47,292 bases of DNA. It comes from Nitrospirae bacterium JdFR-81. GTDB lineage: Bacteria > Nitrospirota > Thermodesulfovibrionia > UBA6902. The notes under the pieces were generated by a model. That model was not told where the DNA came from, ran no database searches, and saw only the letters and a program-made list of their open reading frames with translations. The translations under genes and the position numbers were made by a program. This document shows, in pieces, positions 24,448-36,052 of this stretch. The stretch spans positions 1-47,292 of the forward strand of contig MTOQ01000038.1 in NCBI GenBank assembly GCA_002011735.1. Reading direction: 5' to 3'. How positions within the stretch are numbered: the first letter of the stretch is position 1; each line of letters begins with the position of its first letter.

Positions 24448-26458
24448 CTGATGCAGCCCTCCTCTCTATGGCTGGTATATTTATAACAAAGATATTCCTA
24501 CCTTTCTCTGAAAATATTTCAAACTTCCCATTATGCCCGTTCACTATCTTATGACTTATCGGTATGTTTAGCTCTATCTCAAGATTATCAACCTCGGTAA
24601 GGGGCTTAAGCATATCCCTCCTCTCCTCCTCGGTAAACTCCTCCCCCTCGAACCCTATCCTTATCTCAAGGGAGGGCAGGCCCTTCATGATGGTCCTTGC
24701 ATCAACCACCAATGAGAGATCAGGCCCGTATCTGCTGATGATATACGCAACAACATAATAAATGGCCTTAACAAGGAGCTTTTTATCGGCACTGATCAGG
24801 AGAGAGGGTTCTATGTCATGCCTCTGAAGATTATACCCTTGATGTATATGTTTTTCAAGATAATCTGCTATCTCATCAAGCAGTGTGTCCACATCAACAT
24901 TCTCAAAATTAAACTCCTGTGATATGGAGAAGGTGATCAGACGGTCTATGAGTGTATCAAGCTTCTGGATAGAGCGGTTTACCGACGACACATAAAAATC
25001 ATGGAGCTCTGTATCATCCCTGTATTTTTCATTTATCAGCTGGACATATGTCTGGATGGATGTAAGTGGATTCCTTATCTCATGGGCTATCTTTGCCATG
25101 AGCTGGTTTACTGCCTCGATCTTCTCTGCCCTCCTGAGCCTCTCCTCAAGCTGCTTGGAATCCGAGAGGCTTGAGAACACTATACCGGCACCCACGGGGT
25201 TCTGCTGTTCATCAAGCAACCTGTAACTGTTTATCCCGAGGGGTATCCTCGAGGGGAGTATCTCAACCTCGTAGCGCCTGTATGATGTGCCTGTAAGCAT
25301 TGTCTCATACAATATATCCCCCAGGGGTGAGGGCAGACGCCTCAGATCACTACCGATCACCTGTGATGGATCTAAATTCAATATCTCTGCAGCCTGTTGA
25401 TTGAATACCGTAATCTTCCCATCTTTATCAATGGCGATCATCCCGCTGTTCATGCTTGCAAGGATATTCTTTGTAAACTCCTTCTGATACCACATCTGAT
25501 GATACTGGTCTATATCCTTGACAGCAGCAGCGAGATAATTGCAGAGGACATAGATTATCTCGAGCTCCTCTCTATAGAAGGGTTCATCCGTGATCTTATT
25601 GTTTATATTAAAAATGCCTATGAGCCTTCCCTTGTATATCATCGGGAAGGAGAACGAACACTGAAGGAGGTCCATCTCCTTTTTGATATTAACAGCCACC
25701 CTGTTGGAGGGATTGACAGGTTTCTGCATTATCCTTCCGTGTTTCATAAGCCATCCAGCAAGGGCGCTGTCCTTCCTCAGCCTGATGTTCTCTGCGATAT
25801 ACGGATCAAGACCATAGTGTGTCTTCACATAGAAGCCGTCCCCCTCTCTCAGCATAATGGACATCTTGCTTACCCGTGCGATCTCCATAACAGAGTCCAT
25901 GAAATGGTTAAAGAGCTTCCGCATATCAAAGCTTGCAGTGAGCATCTTGGCAAAATTGACAAGGACCTTCTCGGGCAGGTACTTGCCACTCGGGAAGGAC
26001 TCGAAACGGCCTGAAAATACATCAACCTCGGACTTAACATATGCAGGCAGGTGATTTGAGTTATTATTGTCTTTTATCTGCCTTAACAATCTGAGTTCAC
26101 TCTTAAACCTCTGCCTCTCAAGGGCACGCTCAACCACGATCGGCAGTTCAATCCTGAGGGATTCAAGACCGACACTATCGTAAACACTCGATGGCAGGGC
26201 ATCAAGGGCGTGTTTATCAAGCTTTTCAGGTGCGATAAGCACAACCATATCATCGTCCAGCTTATTCAGGACCGTGTTGAGGGAAGAGAGGTTGTGAGAG
26301 ATGGTATCAATAATTACCAGGCTGAGCGGGATGTTACTGTTTAAGTCCTCAAGCTCTTCTACGGTCTTTAAGGGATATACGGTATATTTTCTTATCGACT
26401 CTTTCACATGAGGTATTATCTGTTCGTCCCTGTTACTTAAAAGTGCAAGCAGCTCCAT
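24416..26458 (-). CDS. Histidine kinase homologue with decayed ATP-binding domain (pseudokinase)
   Basis: This 680-residue soluble protein has a receiver-like N-terminus (about 1-115, Asp51 in SLVIIDT), a GAF domain (about 165-315), a PAS domain (about 328-430) and an intact dimerisation/phosphoacceptor helix, KIAHEIRNPLTSI, with His459. The ATPase domain has lost its key motifs. The N-box region reads LVKAIYYVVAYIISR with no Asn, the G1 box is GFEGEEF instead of DxGxG, and the G2 box is NLEIELNI instead of GxGLGL. It therefore probably cannot bind ATP, but its His could still be phosphorylated by a partner. A canonical kinase gene lies 47 bp upstream in the same direction, and the response regulator overlaps its 3' end. 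Compositional drift alone would rarely remove all three motifs while keeping the H-box. Confidence 0.85.
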   Translation of the reverse strand: MELLALLSNRDEQIIPHVKESIRKYTVYPLKTVEELEDLNSNIPLSLVIIDTISHNLSSLNTVLNKLDDDMVVLIAPEKLDKHALDALPSSVYDSVGLESLRIELPIVVERALERQRFKSELRLLRQIKDNNNSNHLPAYVKSEVDVFSGRFESFPSGKYLPEKVLVNFAKMLTASFDMRKLFNHFMDSVMEIARVSKMSIMLREGDGFYVKTHYGLDPYIAENIRLRKDSALAGWLMKHGRIMQKPVNPSNRVAVNIKKEMDLLQCSFSFPMIYKGRLIGIFNINNKITDEPFYREELEIIYVLCNYLAAAVKDIDQYHQMWYQKEFTKNILASMNSGMIAIDKDGKITVFNQQAAEILNLDPSQVIGSDLRRLPSPLGDILYETMLTGTSYRRYEVEILPSRIPLGINSYRLLDEQQNPVGAGIVFSSLSDSKQLEERLRRAEKIEAVNQLMAKIAHEIRNPLTSIQTYVQLINEKYRDDTELHDFYVSSVNRSIQKLDTLIDRLITFSISQEFNFENVDVDTLLDEIADYLEKHIHQGYNLQRHDIEPSLLISADKKLLVKAIYYVVAYIISRYGPDLSLVVDARTIMKGLPSLEIRIGFEGEEFTEEERRDMLKPLTEVDNLEIELNIPISHKIVNGHNGKFEIFSEKGRNIFVINIPAIERRAASVESDTRESQG

Positions 26459-26505
26459 ATGCCCCTTTAAAATAATACAACTAATATTAAAATTTTATCA
26501 AAAAC

Positions 26506-30125
<3,620 letters not shown>

Positions 30126-30209
30126 TTAGATTTTTACATTGTGTCTTATTATGTCTTCCATTAATTTACTACACTCTCCCAATCTTCTGTATATACTCTC
30201 AGCAACTTC

Positions 30210-31313
30210 CTATACCACCCTCTTTTTAACAAATCCCCTGCTTATACAATATTCTAATACTTTTAAAAAGGATTCTCTATTGAAACCTGTGAACTCGAAT
30301 CCATATTCTTTCAGGAGGGTATTTGTCGTTGTTGAATCAAGCACAACCTCATTATTATATAAGAGGATGTTATTCTGTAGGAGCATCCTCTGGGCTGGCG
30401 TTGGATTCTTTTTAAAGAACTCATCAGGTGAGACAAGGACAGGACGTTTAAAACCAATGAATTCGCTCGAGATATCCAGTATCGTTTCAAGCGACACCGA
30501 CCTGTTATCAAAAAGATTGTAGGTCCTATTTGGATATGGTGTGTTGGAGGCAATCTTAAACAGGGCGTTACAGAGGTCGTCTACATGAACAATATTCACC
30601 TGGCATCCCCTTCCAGGAAAATAATCGAATATCTCAAGACCCCACATATGAAGAAGTTGATACACACCCTGCTGAAAGGTGATGGTCTTGCCTGTTAGAG
30701 ACTCTCCAATAACGAGTGGAGGCCTGAATACATCTATCCATAGCCCCCCTCTTCTATATCCCTCTATCAGTTTCTCTGCCTCGAACTTGCTCTGTTCATA
30801 TGTGGAATTAAACCCCTGACCCCTGTCCAGATCGTCTTCTCTAAAAACACCTTTAAAATCCCCGCATACATAGGCAGTGCTCAGATGATTCACCTTCTTA
30901 AGCCTTCCCTCCCTGTGTAACACAAGCGCAAGCTCAAGGAGGTTCCTTGTGCCCCGGACATTATATCTCCTGACCTCATCAAGGGGCAGGTTAAACTGTG
31001 TTGATGCTGCTGAGTGAAAGATCTCCTCTATCTCACTTTTTAATAAGTCTATATCGTGATTTCCAAGCCCGAGGTTCTTTTGTGTTATGTCTCCTTCGAG
31101 AATTACAAGATTACCATGTTTGCTTGATAAAACACCTTCATCCCAGAATCTCAGAGCCTCCACAACCCTTTCACCTGCATTTTTGCTATCCCTGCTCCTT
31201 GCCAATGCATAAACCTTGCAGTTGTTCTGTAATAATATCCTTAACAGATAAGAACCGATTAAACCTGTGGTTCCTGTAAGGAAGACCACTTTATTTATTG
31301 TTTCCCTGTTCAT
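30210..31313 (-). CDS. Thioester reductase-like extended SDR (NAD-binding_4 type)
   Basis: The NAD(P)-binding motif FLTGTTGLIGSYLLRILL begins at residue 11, followed by VYALARS. The active-site signature has Ser145 in HLSTAYV, Tyr172 and Lys176 in STYEQSKFEAEK, and IFHSAASTQFN. This pattern matches the extended SDRs called thioester reductases/male-sterility proteins, which release acyl thioesters from ACP or CoA as aldehydes or alcohols. It is 367 residues, a stand-alone domain. A nucleotide-sugar epimerase is possible but less likely given ARS after strand 2 and the VRGTRNLLELAL segment. Its ATG overlaps the TGA of an upstream remnant frame as ATGA. After the TAG stop, 27 more sense codons continue in frame. 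Confidence 0.75.
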   Translation of the reverse strand: MNRETINKVVFLTGTTGLIGSYLLRILLQNNCKVYALARSRDSKNAGERVVEALRFWDEGVLSSKHGNLVILEGDITQKNLGLGNHDIDLLKSEIEEIFHSAASTQFNLPLDEVRRYNVRGTRNLLELALVLHREGRLKKVNHLSTAYVCGDFKGVFREDDLDRGQGFNSTYEQSKFEAEKLIEGYRRGGLWIDVFRPPLVIGESLTGKTITFQQGVYQLLHMWGLEIFDYFPGRGCQVNIVHVDDLCNALFKIASNTPYPNRTYNLFDNRSVSLETILDISSEFIGFKRPVLVSPDEFFKKNPTPAQRMLLQNNILLYNNEVVLDSTTTNTLLKEYGFEFTGFNRESFLKVLEYCISRGFVKKRVV

Positions 31314-31540
31314 CTTATTCCTTCTAATAGCTTGGCAGGACTCATTAACTTTAATATCCTTTTTATTTTTCTTTTATAAATGCTTTCACACCTTCGTGTA
31401 TTGAAGAAAAATACTGGATGAGTCCTCAAAATCCTTATATTTTGCATATAATGAAGCCAGCTGATAAACCTAAGTTGAGAAATTAATTTGACTTTTCCTG
31501 ACAATCTCTTGTGAATATAATTATACCTGGAGAAAAAATT
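31310..31540 (-). pseudogene. 3' remnant of an upstream gene (truncated)
   Basis: A minus-strand frame ends with TGA overlapping the ATG of the thioester reductase-like gene in an ATGA junction, typical of coupled genes in one operon. Its last ~65 codons read like a real basic C-terminus (RISQLRFISW-like helices, then KIKRILKLMSPAKLLEGIR at the end). Upstream of about 31540 the frame loses protein-like character and overlaps the plus-strand DUF5678-like relic. I read this as the tail of an operon gene whose 5' part was lost. The family is unknown. Confidence 0.35.
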
Positions 31541-31800
31541 TGATCTGTGGATAGTGGAACACTTCAGCGAACTGGTAGAAAAGTATGCTGGTAAATATAT
31601 AGCTGTCGTAGATGAACGGTTAGTTGCCGTGGGCAAGACCGGCAAAGAAGTAGAAGGAAAGACAAGAAAGTTTAATCCACACAAGATTCCGTCCGTACTC
31701 CGTGTTCCTCGCGAAGAGGATATGACGTGTCTCTTACAGAATTTCCACATGTCCACTATAAAGGTCATTTGATACCCATGATTCCAGTTGCAATCTCTAA
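31527..31800 (+). pseudogene. Relic of a DUF5678-type protein with frameshifted aspartic-protease-like tail
   Basis: The plus strand encodes a compact domain (VEKYAGKYIAVVDERLVAVG, then KIPSVLRVPREEDMTCLL) that resembles DUF5678 proteins from memory. No ATG precedes it; the codon at the expected start is CTG (31527). After TCTCTT (31730-31735) the coding signal moves to the +1 frame, which reads TEFPHVHYKGHLIPMIPV, similar to the start of retropepsin-like partner proteins, and then decays. One deleted base near 31736 would rejoin the two. The lost start codon, frameshift and missing catalytic region mark it as a dead insertion. Confidence 0.45.
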
Positions 31801-31911
31801 TCACCGACCATCAGCCGCAAGGGCATCTTTGACCAATTCCAAATTTGCTTCAACGACCATACTCGCAAGGTGTCCTTTCAAAAGATTTAATGCTACCCTA
31901 TCTTGAATCAT
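31801..31911 (-). CDS. Possible 36-residue ORF overlapping the ketosynthase stop
   Basis: A frame starts with ATG overlapping the last codons of the ketosynthase gene and runs 36 codons (MIQDRVALNLLKGHLASMV, then ending LVKDALAADGR). It is amphipathic and protein-like, and its overlap would allow coupling, but it is short, lacks a ribosome-binding site and may be the 5' fragment of a lost gene. Confidence 0.22.
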   Translation of the reverse strand: MIQDRVALNLLKGHLASMVVEANLELVKDALAADGR

Positions 31912-33118
31912 ACTTCTTTATCACCAGGCATGAGTTGTTTCCACCAAAGGCAAAGGCATTGTTTAAAACAACCCTTACATTTTTAATCCTTGCCTTGTTG
32001 GGGACACAGTCTATGTCACAGTATGGGTCAGGGGTCTCAAAGTTTATGGTGGGAGGAATTATATCCTCGCTGACGACAAGACAGCATGTCAATGCCTCTA
32101 TTGCTGATGCAGCACCCATCGTATGACCGATCATGGACTTTATCGAGCTTATAGGGATGCCCTTATATCTCTCCCCCAGAACCTTTTTTATGGCAGAGCA
32201 TTCAACCCTGTCATTGCCAGGTGTGCCTGTCCCATGGGCACTTATGTAGTCAATATCATCTGCATCAATACCTGCATCCTCCATCGCCTTTTTAATAACC
32301 TTCTGTATCCCCTCCACATGCCCTGTGGTTATATGATAGGCATCACAACTTAGGCCATAGCCGAGTATCTCTGCATAGATCCTCACCCCTCTGCTCAGGG
32401 CAGATTCAAGCGATTCAAGTATCAGGATGCCTGCCCCCTCTCCAAGGATCATGCCCTTCCTGTTCTTATCGAATGGCTGGCACCTCTCAGGGGCCATTGC
32501 ATAGAGACGGTGAAAACCGCTGAAGGCAAGCTTTGAGAAAGACTCTCCTCCTCCTGCAATGGCATAGTCAATATCTCCCTTTTTTATCAGATCAAAGGCA
32601 TAACCTATGGCATAATTTCCGGCTGCACAGGCAGTGGGGATCAGATAGTTTGGCCCCTGGATCCTGAAGTAATTGGCAACATTTGTCGATATGTTATTGG
32701 CGGTGGCCTGTAAGACCATCTGTTTGTCAATCCTCTCAACACCCTCCTTCACCCACTTATCAATCGACTCCTCCATCGGCCTCTCTCCCATGGTGGTCCC
32801 GATAAAGACGCCAGCCCTTTTCTTCTCCAGATCCTTCTGTCTCAGTCTGGCATCCTTTAAAGCAAGGATAGAGGCTGAGATGGCAAATTGAGAGGTCCGA
32901 CCAAGAAATGGGATGAGCCTCCTGGGAATAAATTCATCTGCCCTGAAATCCTTTATCTCGCCGGCATAATGACACCTTAATTTACTTGTATCAAAGGATT
33001 CGACCCTGCTTATACCTGACCTGCCATTTATTATGGATTCCCAGAACCTTTCTTTACCAATTCCAACAGAAGAGACAACCCCCAGACCTGTAACTACAAC
33101 CCTGCGATTATTCATCAT
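31898..33118 (-). CDS. Beta-ketoacyl-ACP synthase (KSalpha), catalytically complete
   Basis: This 406-residue FabF/KAS-II-type ketosynthase has the full Cys-His-His triad: Cys164 in PTACAAGN, His295 in SAHGTGTPGND and His332 in IGHTMGAAS. The Gly-rich C-terminal AFGGNNSCL is also present. It would decarboxylate malonyl-ACP and extend an acyl chain. It is the last of five genes KR, CLF-like, ACP, DH, KS, and its pairing with a degenerate second KS is the layout of type II polyketide and aryl polyene systems rather than of housekeeping fatty acid synthesis. Confidence 0.93.
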   Translation of the reverse strand: MMNNRRVVVTGLGVVSSVGIGKERFWESIINGRSGISRVESFDTSKLRCHYAGEIKDFRADEFIPRRLIPFLGRTSQFAISASILALKDARLRQKDLEKKRAGVFIGTTMGERPMEESIDKWVKEGVERIDKQMVLQATANNISTNVANYFRIQGPNYLIPTACAAGNYAIGYAFDLIKKGDIDYAIAGGGESFSKLAFSGFHRLYAMAPERCQPFDKNRKGMILGEGAGILILESLESALSRGVRIYAEILGYGLSCDAYHITTGHVEGIQKVIKKAMEDAGIDADDIDYISAHGTGTPGNDRVECSAIKKVLGERYKGIPISSIKSMIGHTMGAASAIEALTCCLVVSEDIIPPTINFETPDPYCDIDCVPNKARIKNVRVVLNNAFAFGGNNSCLVIKKYDSR

Positions 33119-33148
33119 CTTGAGTTGTGTTTTGCCCTTCTATCTCCA

Positions 33149-33589
33149 TCATGATGTCTTTCTCACCCCGAACACAAGGCTCGCCCTGGCAACTATCCTG
33201 TCCTCGACCCTTGCCAGTGCATCCACCACACCTGCGTTATCTGTGATCTTAACACCCTTTACCTCTATAAAAAGCCTATCACCAGGATAAACGGGATGGA
33301 GGAACTCGGCCTTTACTCTACCAAGATAATACTCTGGTCTTGTCTTTGCCACCTCGGGCTTGCATACATGATAAAGTATCAGTGAGGTCTGTGCCATTGC
33401 CTCCACTATCAGGACACCTGGCATTATCGGTCTTCCAGGGAAGTGACCCCTGAAGAAGGCCTCGTCACCGTTTATGTCCTTAACAGCAATTACTCTCTCA
33501 TTGCCCTCTATACTGACAATCCTGTCAACAAAGAGAAAGGGTTCCCTGTGAGGCAGGATCCTTTTGATCTCTTCCTTATCCCAATCCAT
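33149..33589 (-). CDS. fabZ: FabZ-type 3-hydroxyacyl-ACP dehydratase
   Basis: The 146-residue hot-dog protein has the FabZ signature: catalytic His14 in ILPHREPFLFVDRI and Glu63 in PGVLIVEAMAQ, with FRGHFPGRPIMPG between. It removes water from 3-hydroxyacyl-ACP to give a trans-2-enoyl chain. Genome-wide FabZ usually sits with lpx genes; here it lies between ACP (23 bp away) and KSalpha (30 bp), suggesting dedication to this cluster. Confidence 0.93.
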   Translation of the reverse strand: MDWDKEEIKRILPHREPFLFVDRIVSIEGNERVIAVKDINGDEAFFRGHFPGRPIMPGVLIVEAMAQTSLILYHVCKPEVAKTRPEYYLGRVKAEFLHPVYPGDRLFIEVKGVKITDNAGVVDALARVEDRIVARASLVFGVRKTS

Positions 33590-33612
33590 TGATTAAAACC
33601 CATCCTGAATCT

Positions 33613-33849
33613 TCATTCTCGCTTTTTATCCAGATATTCCATTATATTCCTTATCGTCCTGATGTTCGGGATATCATCTTCCGGGATCACAATCTTATAC
33701 TTCTTTTCAAATGCCGCCACGATCTCGATCGCCTTAAGGGAATCGATATTTAGATCCCTGAAGAAGTCAGCATCAGGTGTGAGCTTCTCAACCGGAACCT
33801 CGGTAACGTCCGAGACAAGCTGTCTTATTTCGTCAAGACCATCTGTCAT
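33613..33849 (-). CDS. Acyl carrier protein
   Basis: The 78-residue acidic helical protein carries the phosphopantetheine attachment Ser37 in LNIDSLKAIEIV. It would carry the growing chain of the surrounding ketosynthase pair. AAGGAGGGC a few nucleotides before its ATG is a strong ribosome-binding site. A long hairpin lies just upstream, between it and the CLF-like gene. Confidence 0.94.
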   Translation of the reverse strand: MTDGLDEIRQLVSDVTEVPVEKLTPDADFFRDLNIDSLKAIEIVAAFEKKYKIVIPEDDIPNIRTIRNIMEYLDKKRE

Positions 33850-33868
33850 ATGCCCTCCTTAAAAATCT

Positions 33869-33935
33869 GACATCAGACAAGACATTACTGGCCGGTCATT
33901 GGCTTTACCTATCCAGTACCCAATTGTCTGATGTC
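33869..33935. terminator. Long bidirectional hairpin with A/T tracts between CLF-like and ACP genes
   Basis: GACATCAGACAA (33869-33880) pairs perfectly with TTGTCTGATGTC (33924-33935), and inner TACTGG (33886-33891) pairs with CCAGTA (33913-33918), around a 21-nt loop. T7 follows on the plus strand (33937-33943) and T5 on the minus strand, so it reads as a terminator in both directions. Inside a co-directional operon it may be an attenuator, an mRNA-end protector for ACP, or an inserted palindromic element. Confidence 0.6.
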
Positions 33936-33947
33936 GTTTTTTTATAT

Positions 33948-35186
33948 TCAGTTGTATTTCGATATTATCAATGATGCGTTGTTCCCTCCTGGCCCGAAAT
34001 TATTGATCAACACATTATTCACCCTTGCTACCCTTGCCCGATGTGGCACATAATCAAGGTCGCACTCCTCATCCCTTTCAGAGTAGTTAATCGTGGGTGG
34101 GATGAAACCCTTAACAATACTGCCCACCGAGGCAATTATCTGGAAGAGACCGCCTGCACTGAACGGCTCACCGATCATTGACTTAATAGCACTCACGGGT
34201 ATGTTGTAAGCAAATCTCCCAAATGCATCCTTTATCGCCATTGTCTCAAGCCTGTCATGTTCTGGCAGGGAATTGGCAGAGGCACTTATATAATCAATCT
34301 CTGTGATATCGAGGCCTGAATTATAAATCACCTTTATCATACTCTCCTTAAGCCCCTGTGCATTTGTTGAATACTTGCCCATTCTATGAACCTCGAAGGA
34401 GTTGCCCATCCCTTTGATCTCGGCATATATACCTGCCCCCCTCTCTTCGGCTGTCTCTACCTTTTCTATCACCACAAAGCCTGCCCCTTCTCCAAGGACT
34501 ATACCGTTCCTCCTCCTGTCAAAAGGACATGAGAGTTCCTCACCATCCATACCTGCAAGCAGTCCCAGCCTGTAGAAGCCGACAAAATTTACGAGGGAGA
34601 GGCTCTCCACCGCACCCACAAGCATGGTCTTGACCCTTCCCATCCTTATAAAATCAATGGCATACCTCAGTGCATCAATACTCGAACTATATCCCGTTGA
34701 GATGGTAGTGTTCACACCCTGAATACCGAATCTGATCGAGACATAACTTGAGGCTGCATTCATCACCGTGCCCGGGAATAGAGAGGCATCGGTAAAGAGT
34801 GGGCCATCGATTATGGCGCCCCTCTCAAATTCAGAGAAGTTCCATAGATATCCGAGTGTTGTTCCGGTGCAGACCCCTATATCATCTGTATTCTTATAAT
34901 TAATGGTCAGTCCTGCATCGTCTATCGCCAGTTTCGCTGCTGAGCAGAGGAGCCTCGCCGACCTGTCAAGCTCTTTAAGACCCTTCTGCCCCAGAAAGTG
35001 TGTTGGCCTGAAATCGCTTATTTCGCCTCCCTGCTTGCACTTAAATTCGCTGGTGTCAAACCTCTTTATCGGTCTGATGCCTGACCTCCCCTCCCTGAGG
35101 GATTGCCAGAATTCCTCCTTTCCTATGCCATTCGGTGCTATAACCCCAATCCCTGTTATAACTATACGATCTTTACTCACCATCAA
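33948..35186 (-). CDS. Ketosynthase homologue lacking catalytic residues (chain-length-factor-like, KSbeta)
   Basis: The 412-residue protein aligns along its whole length with FabF-type ketosynthases (RIVITGIGVIAPNG start, LGEGAGFVVIE middle, FGPGGNNASL end). All three catalytic residues are gone. The active-site Cys position is Tyr166 (STGYSSS), the first His is Ser303 (SASANSLPEHD) and the second His is Glu340 (SMIGEPFSAGG). Loss of the triad in a gene next to an intact KS is the mark of a chain length factor in type II polyketide systems, where KS and CLF form a heterodimer that sets chain length. A decayed pseudogene is unlikely because the frame is intact and the fold-forming regions are conserved. 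Confidence 0.88.
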   Translation of the reverse strand: MMVSKDRIVITGIGVIAPNGIGKEEFWQSLREGRSGIRPIKRFDTSEFKCKQGGEISDFRPTHFLGQKGLKELDRSARLLCSAAKLAIDDAGLTINYKNTDDIGVCTGTTLGYLWNFSEFERGAIIDGPLFTDASLFPGTVMNAASSYVSIRFGIQGVNTTISTGYSSSIDALRYAIDFIRMGRVKTMLVGAVESLSLVNFVGFYRLGLLAGMDGEELSCPFDRRRNGIVLGEGAGFVVIEKVETAEERGAGIYAEIKGMGNSFEVHRMGKYSTNAQGLKESMIKVIYNSGLDITEIDYISASANSLPEHDRLETMAIKDAFGRFAYNIPVSAIKSMIGEPFSAGGLFQIIASVGSIVKGFIPPTINYSERDEECDLDYVPHRARVARVNNVLINNFGPGGNNASLIISKYN

Positions 35187-35220
35187 ATTGATAACTTCTT
35201 AATTACTTGCATTCAGGTCA

Positions 35221-35973
35221 TCACACCAAACTCATTCCACCGTCTATAACTATGGCCTGACCTGTGATATACCGAGCTTCGTCGGTGGCGAGAAACCTCA
35301 CCACTCTTGCAACCTCCTCGGCGTTCCCTGGTCTGTTCAATGGTATATATTTAACTATGCGATCCCTGTAATCCCCTCCCATCTCCCTGAGCATATCTGT
35401 CTCGATAAAGCCAGGTGCAACGGCATTAACCCTGATGTTATACGGAGCTACCTCCCTTGCAAGGGCCTTTGTAAAGCCGATGATGGCTCCTTTTGAGGCT
35501 GAATAATTCGTCTGTCCAGGCAATCCCCTGATCCCGCTTATCGATGAGATATTGATTATAACCCCGCTCCTCTGCTTGATAAGGCCAACAATTGTCGCCC
35601 TTGTAAGGTTATATGTCCCGTTCAGGTTTGTGTTTATGACATCATGCCAGTCCTGTGGCTGCATGAAAGCAAGGGCCCTATCCCTTGTTATCCCTGCGTT
35701 GTTGATCACTACATCAATCCTTCCAAAGGACTCCATGGTGTCATCAACCCATGCCCTTACTGCCTCAAAATCCCTGATATCCACCTTGAACGCCCTGGCC
35801 CTCACCCCAAGACCACCAATCCTCTCCTCAAGTTCTTTTGCCTCTGAATCACTCCTCAGATAATTAAAGCTGATGTCTGCGCCCTCACCTGCTAATTCAA
35901 GGGCAATGGCACGGCCTATCCCCCTTGTCGCTCCACTGATAATTACAGTCTTATCTCTAAGGAGATTACCCAT
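35221..35973 (-). CDS. fabG: FabG-type 3-ketoacyl-ACP reductase
   Basis: A classical short-chain dehydrogenase of 250 residues: NADP-binding SGATRGIG (13-20), NNAG (91-94), and the catalytic Ser144, Tyr157 and Lys161 in NISSISG and NYSASKG. The end TGQAIVIDGGMSLV is typical of FabG. It reduces 3-ketoacyl-ACP. It is the first gene of the ketosynthase cluster, 34 bp before the CLF-like gene. GGAAG lies directly against the ATG, so the ribosome-binding site is poor. Confidence 0.92.
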   Translation of the reverse strand: MGNLLRDKTVIISGATRGIGRAIALELAGEGADISFNYLRSDSEAKELEERIGGLGVRARAFKVDIRDFEAVRAWVDDTMESFGRIDVVINNAGITRDRALAFMQPQDWHDVINTNLNGTYNLTRATIVGLIKQRSGVIINISSISGIRGLPGQTNYSASKGAIIGFTKALAREVAPYNIRVNAVAPGFIETDMLREMGGDYRDRIVKYIPLNRPGNAEEVARVVRFLATDEARYITGQAIVIDGGMSLV

Positions 35974-36052
35974 CTTCCAAATCAGAATTCGCAGAAGAAT
36001 GGCTGTTTGATACAGAGACGTGGCTCGACCGGTCTGTCTTGATACCAGAAGA

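Noticed and set aside
30126-30212. Pyrrolysine or selenocysteine recoding at the thioester reductase stop
   Set aside because: The stop is TAG, so not selenocysteine; there is no pyl gene or structure in view and a chance open extension is more likely.
31310-31804. Full-length 164-codon minus-strand ORF between ketosynthase and thioester reductase genes
   Set aside because: Only the last ~65 codons look like protein; the rest is antisense to the DUF5678-like relic. I list only the 3' part as a remnant.
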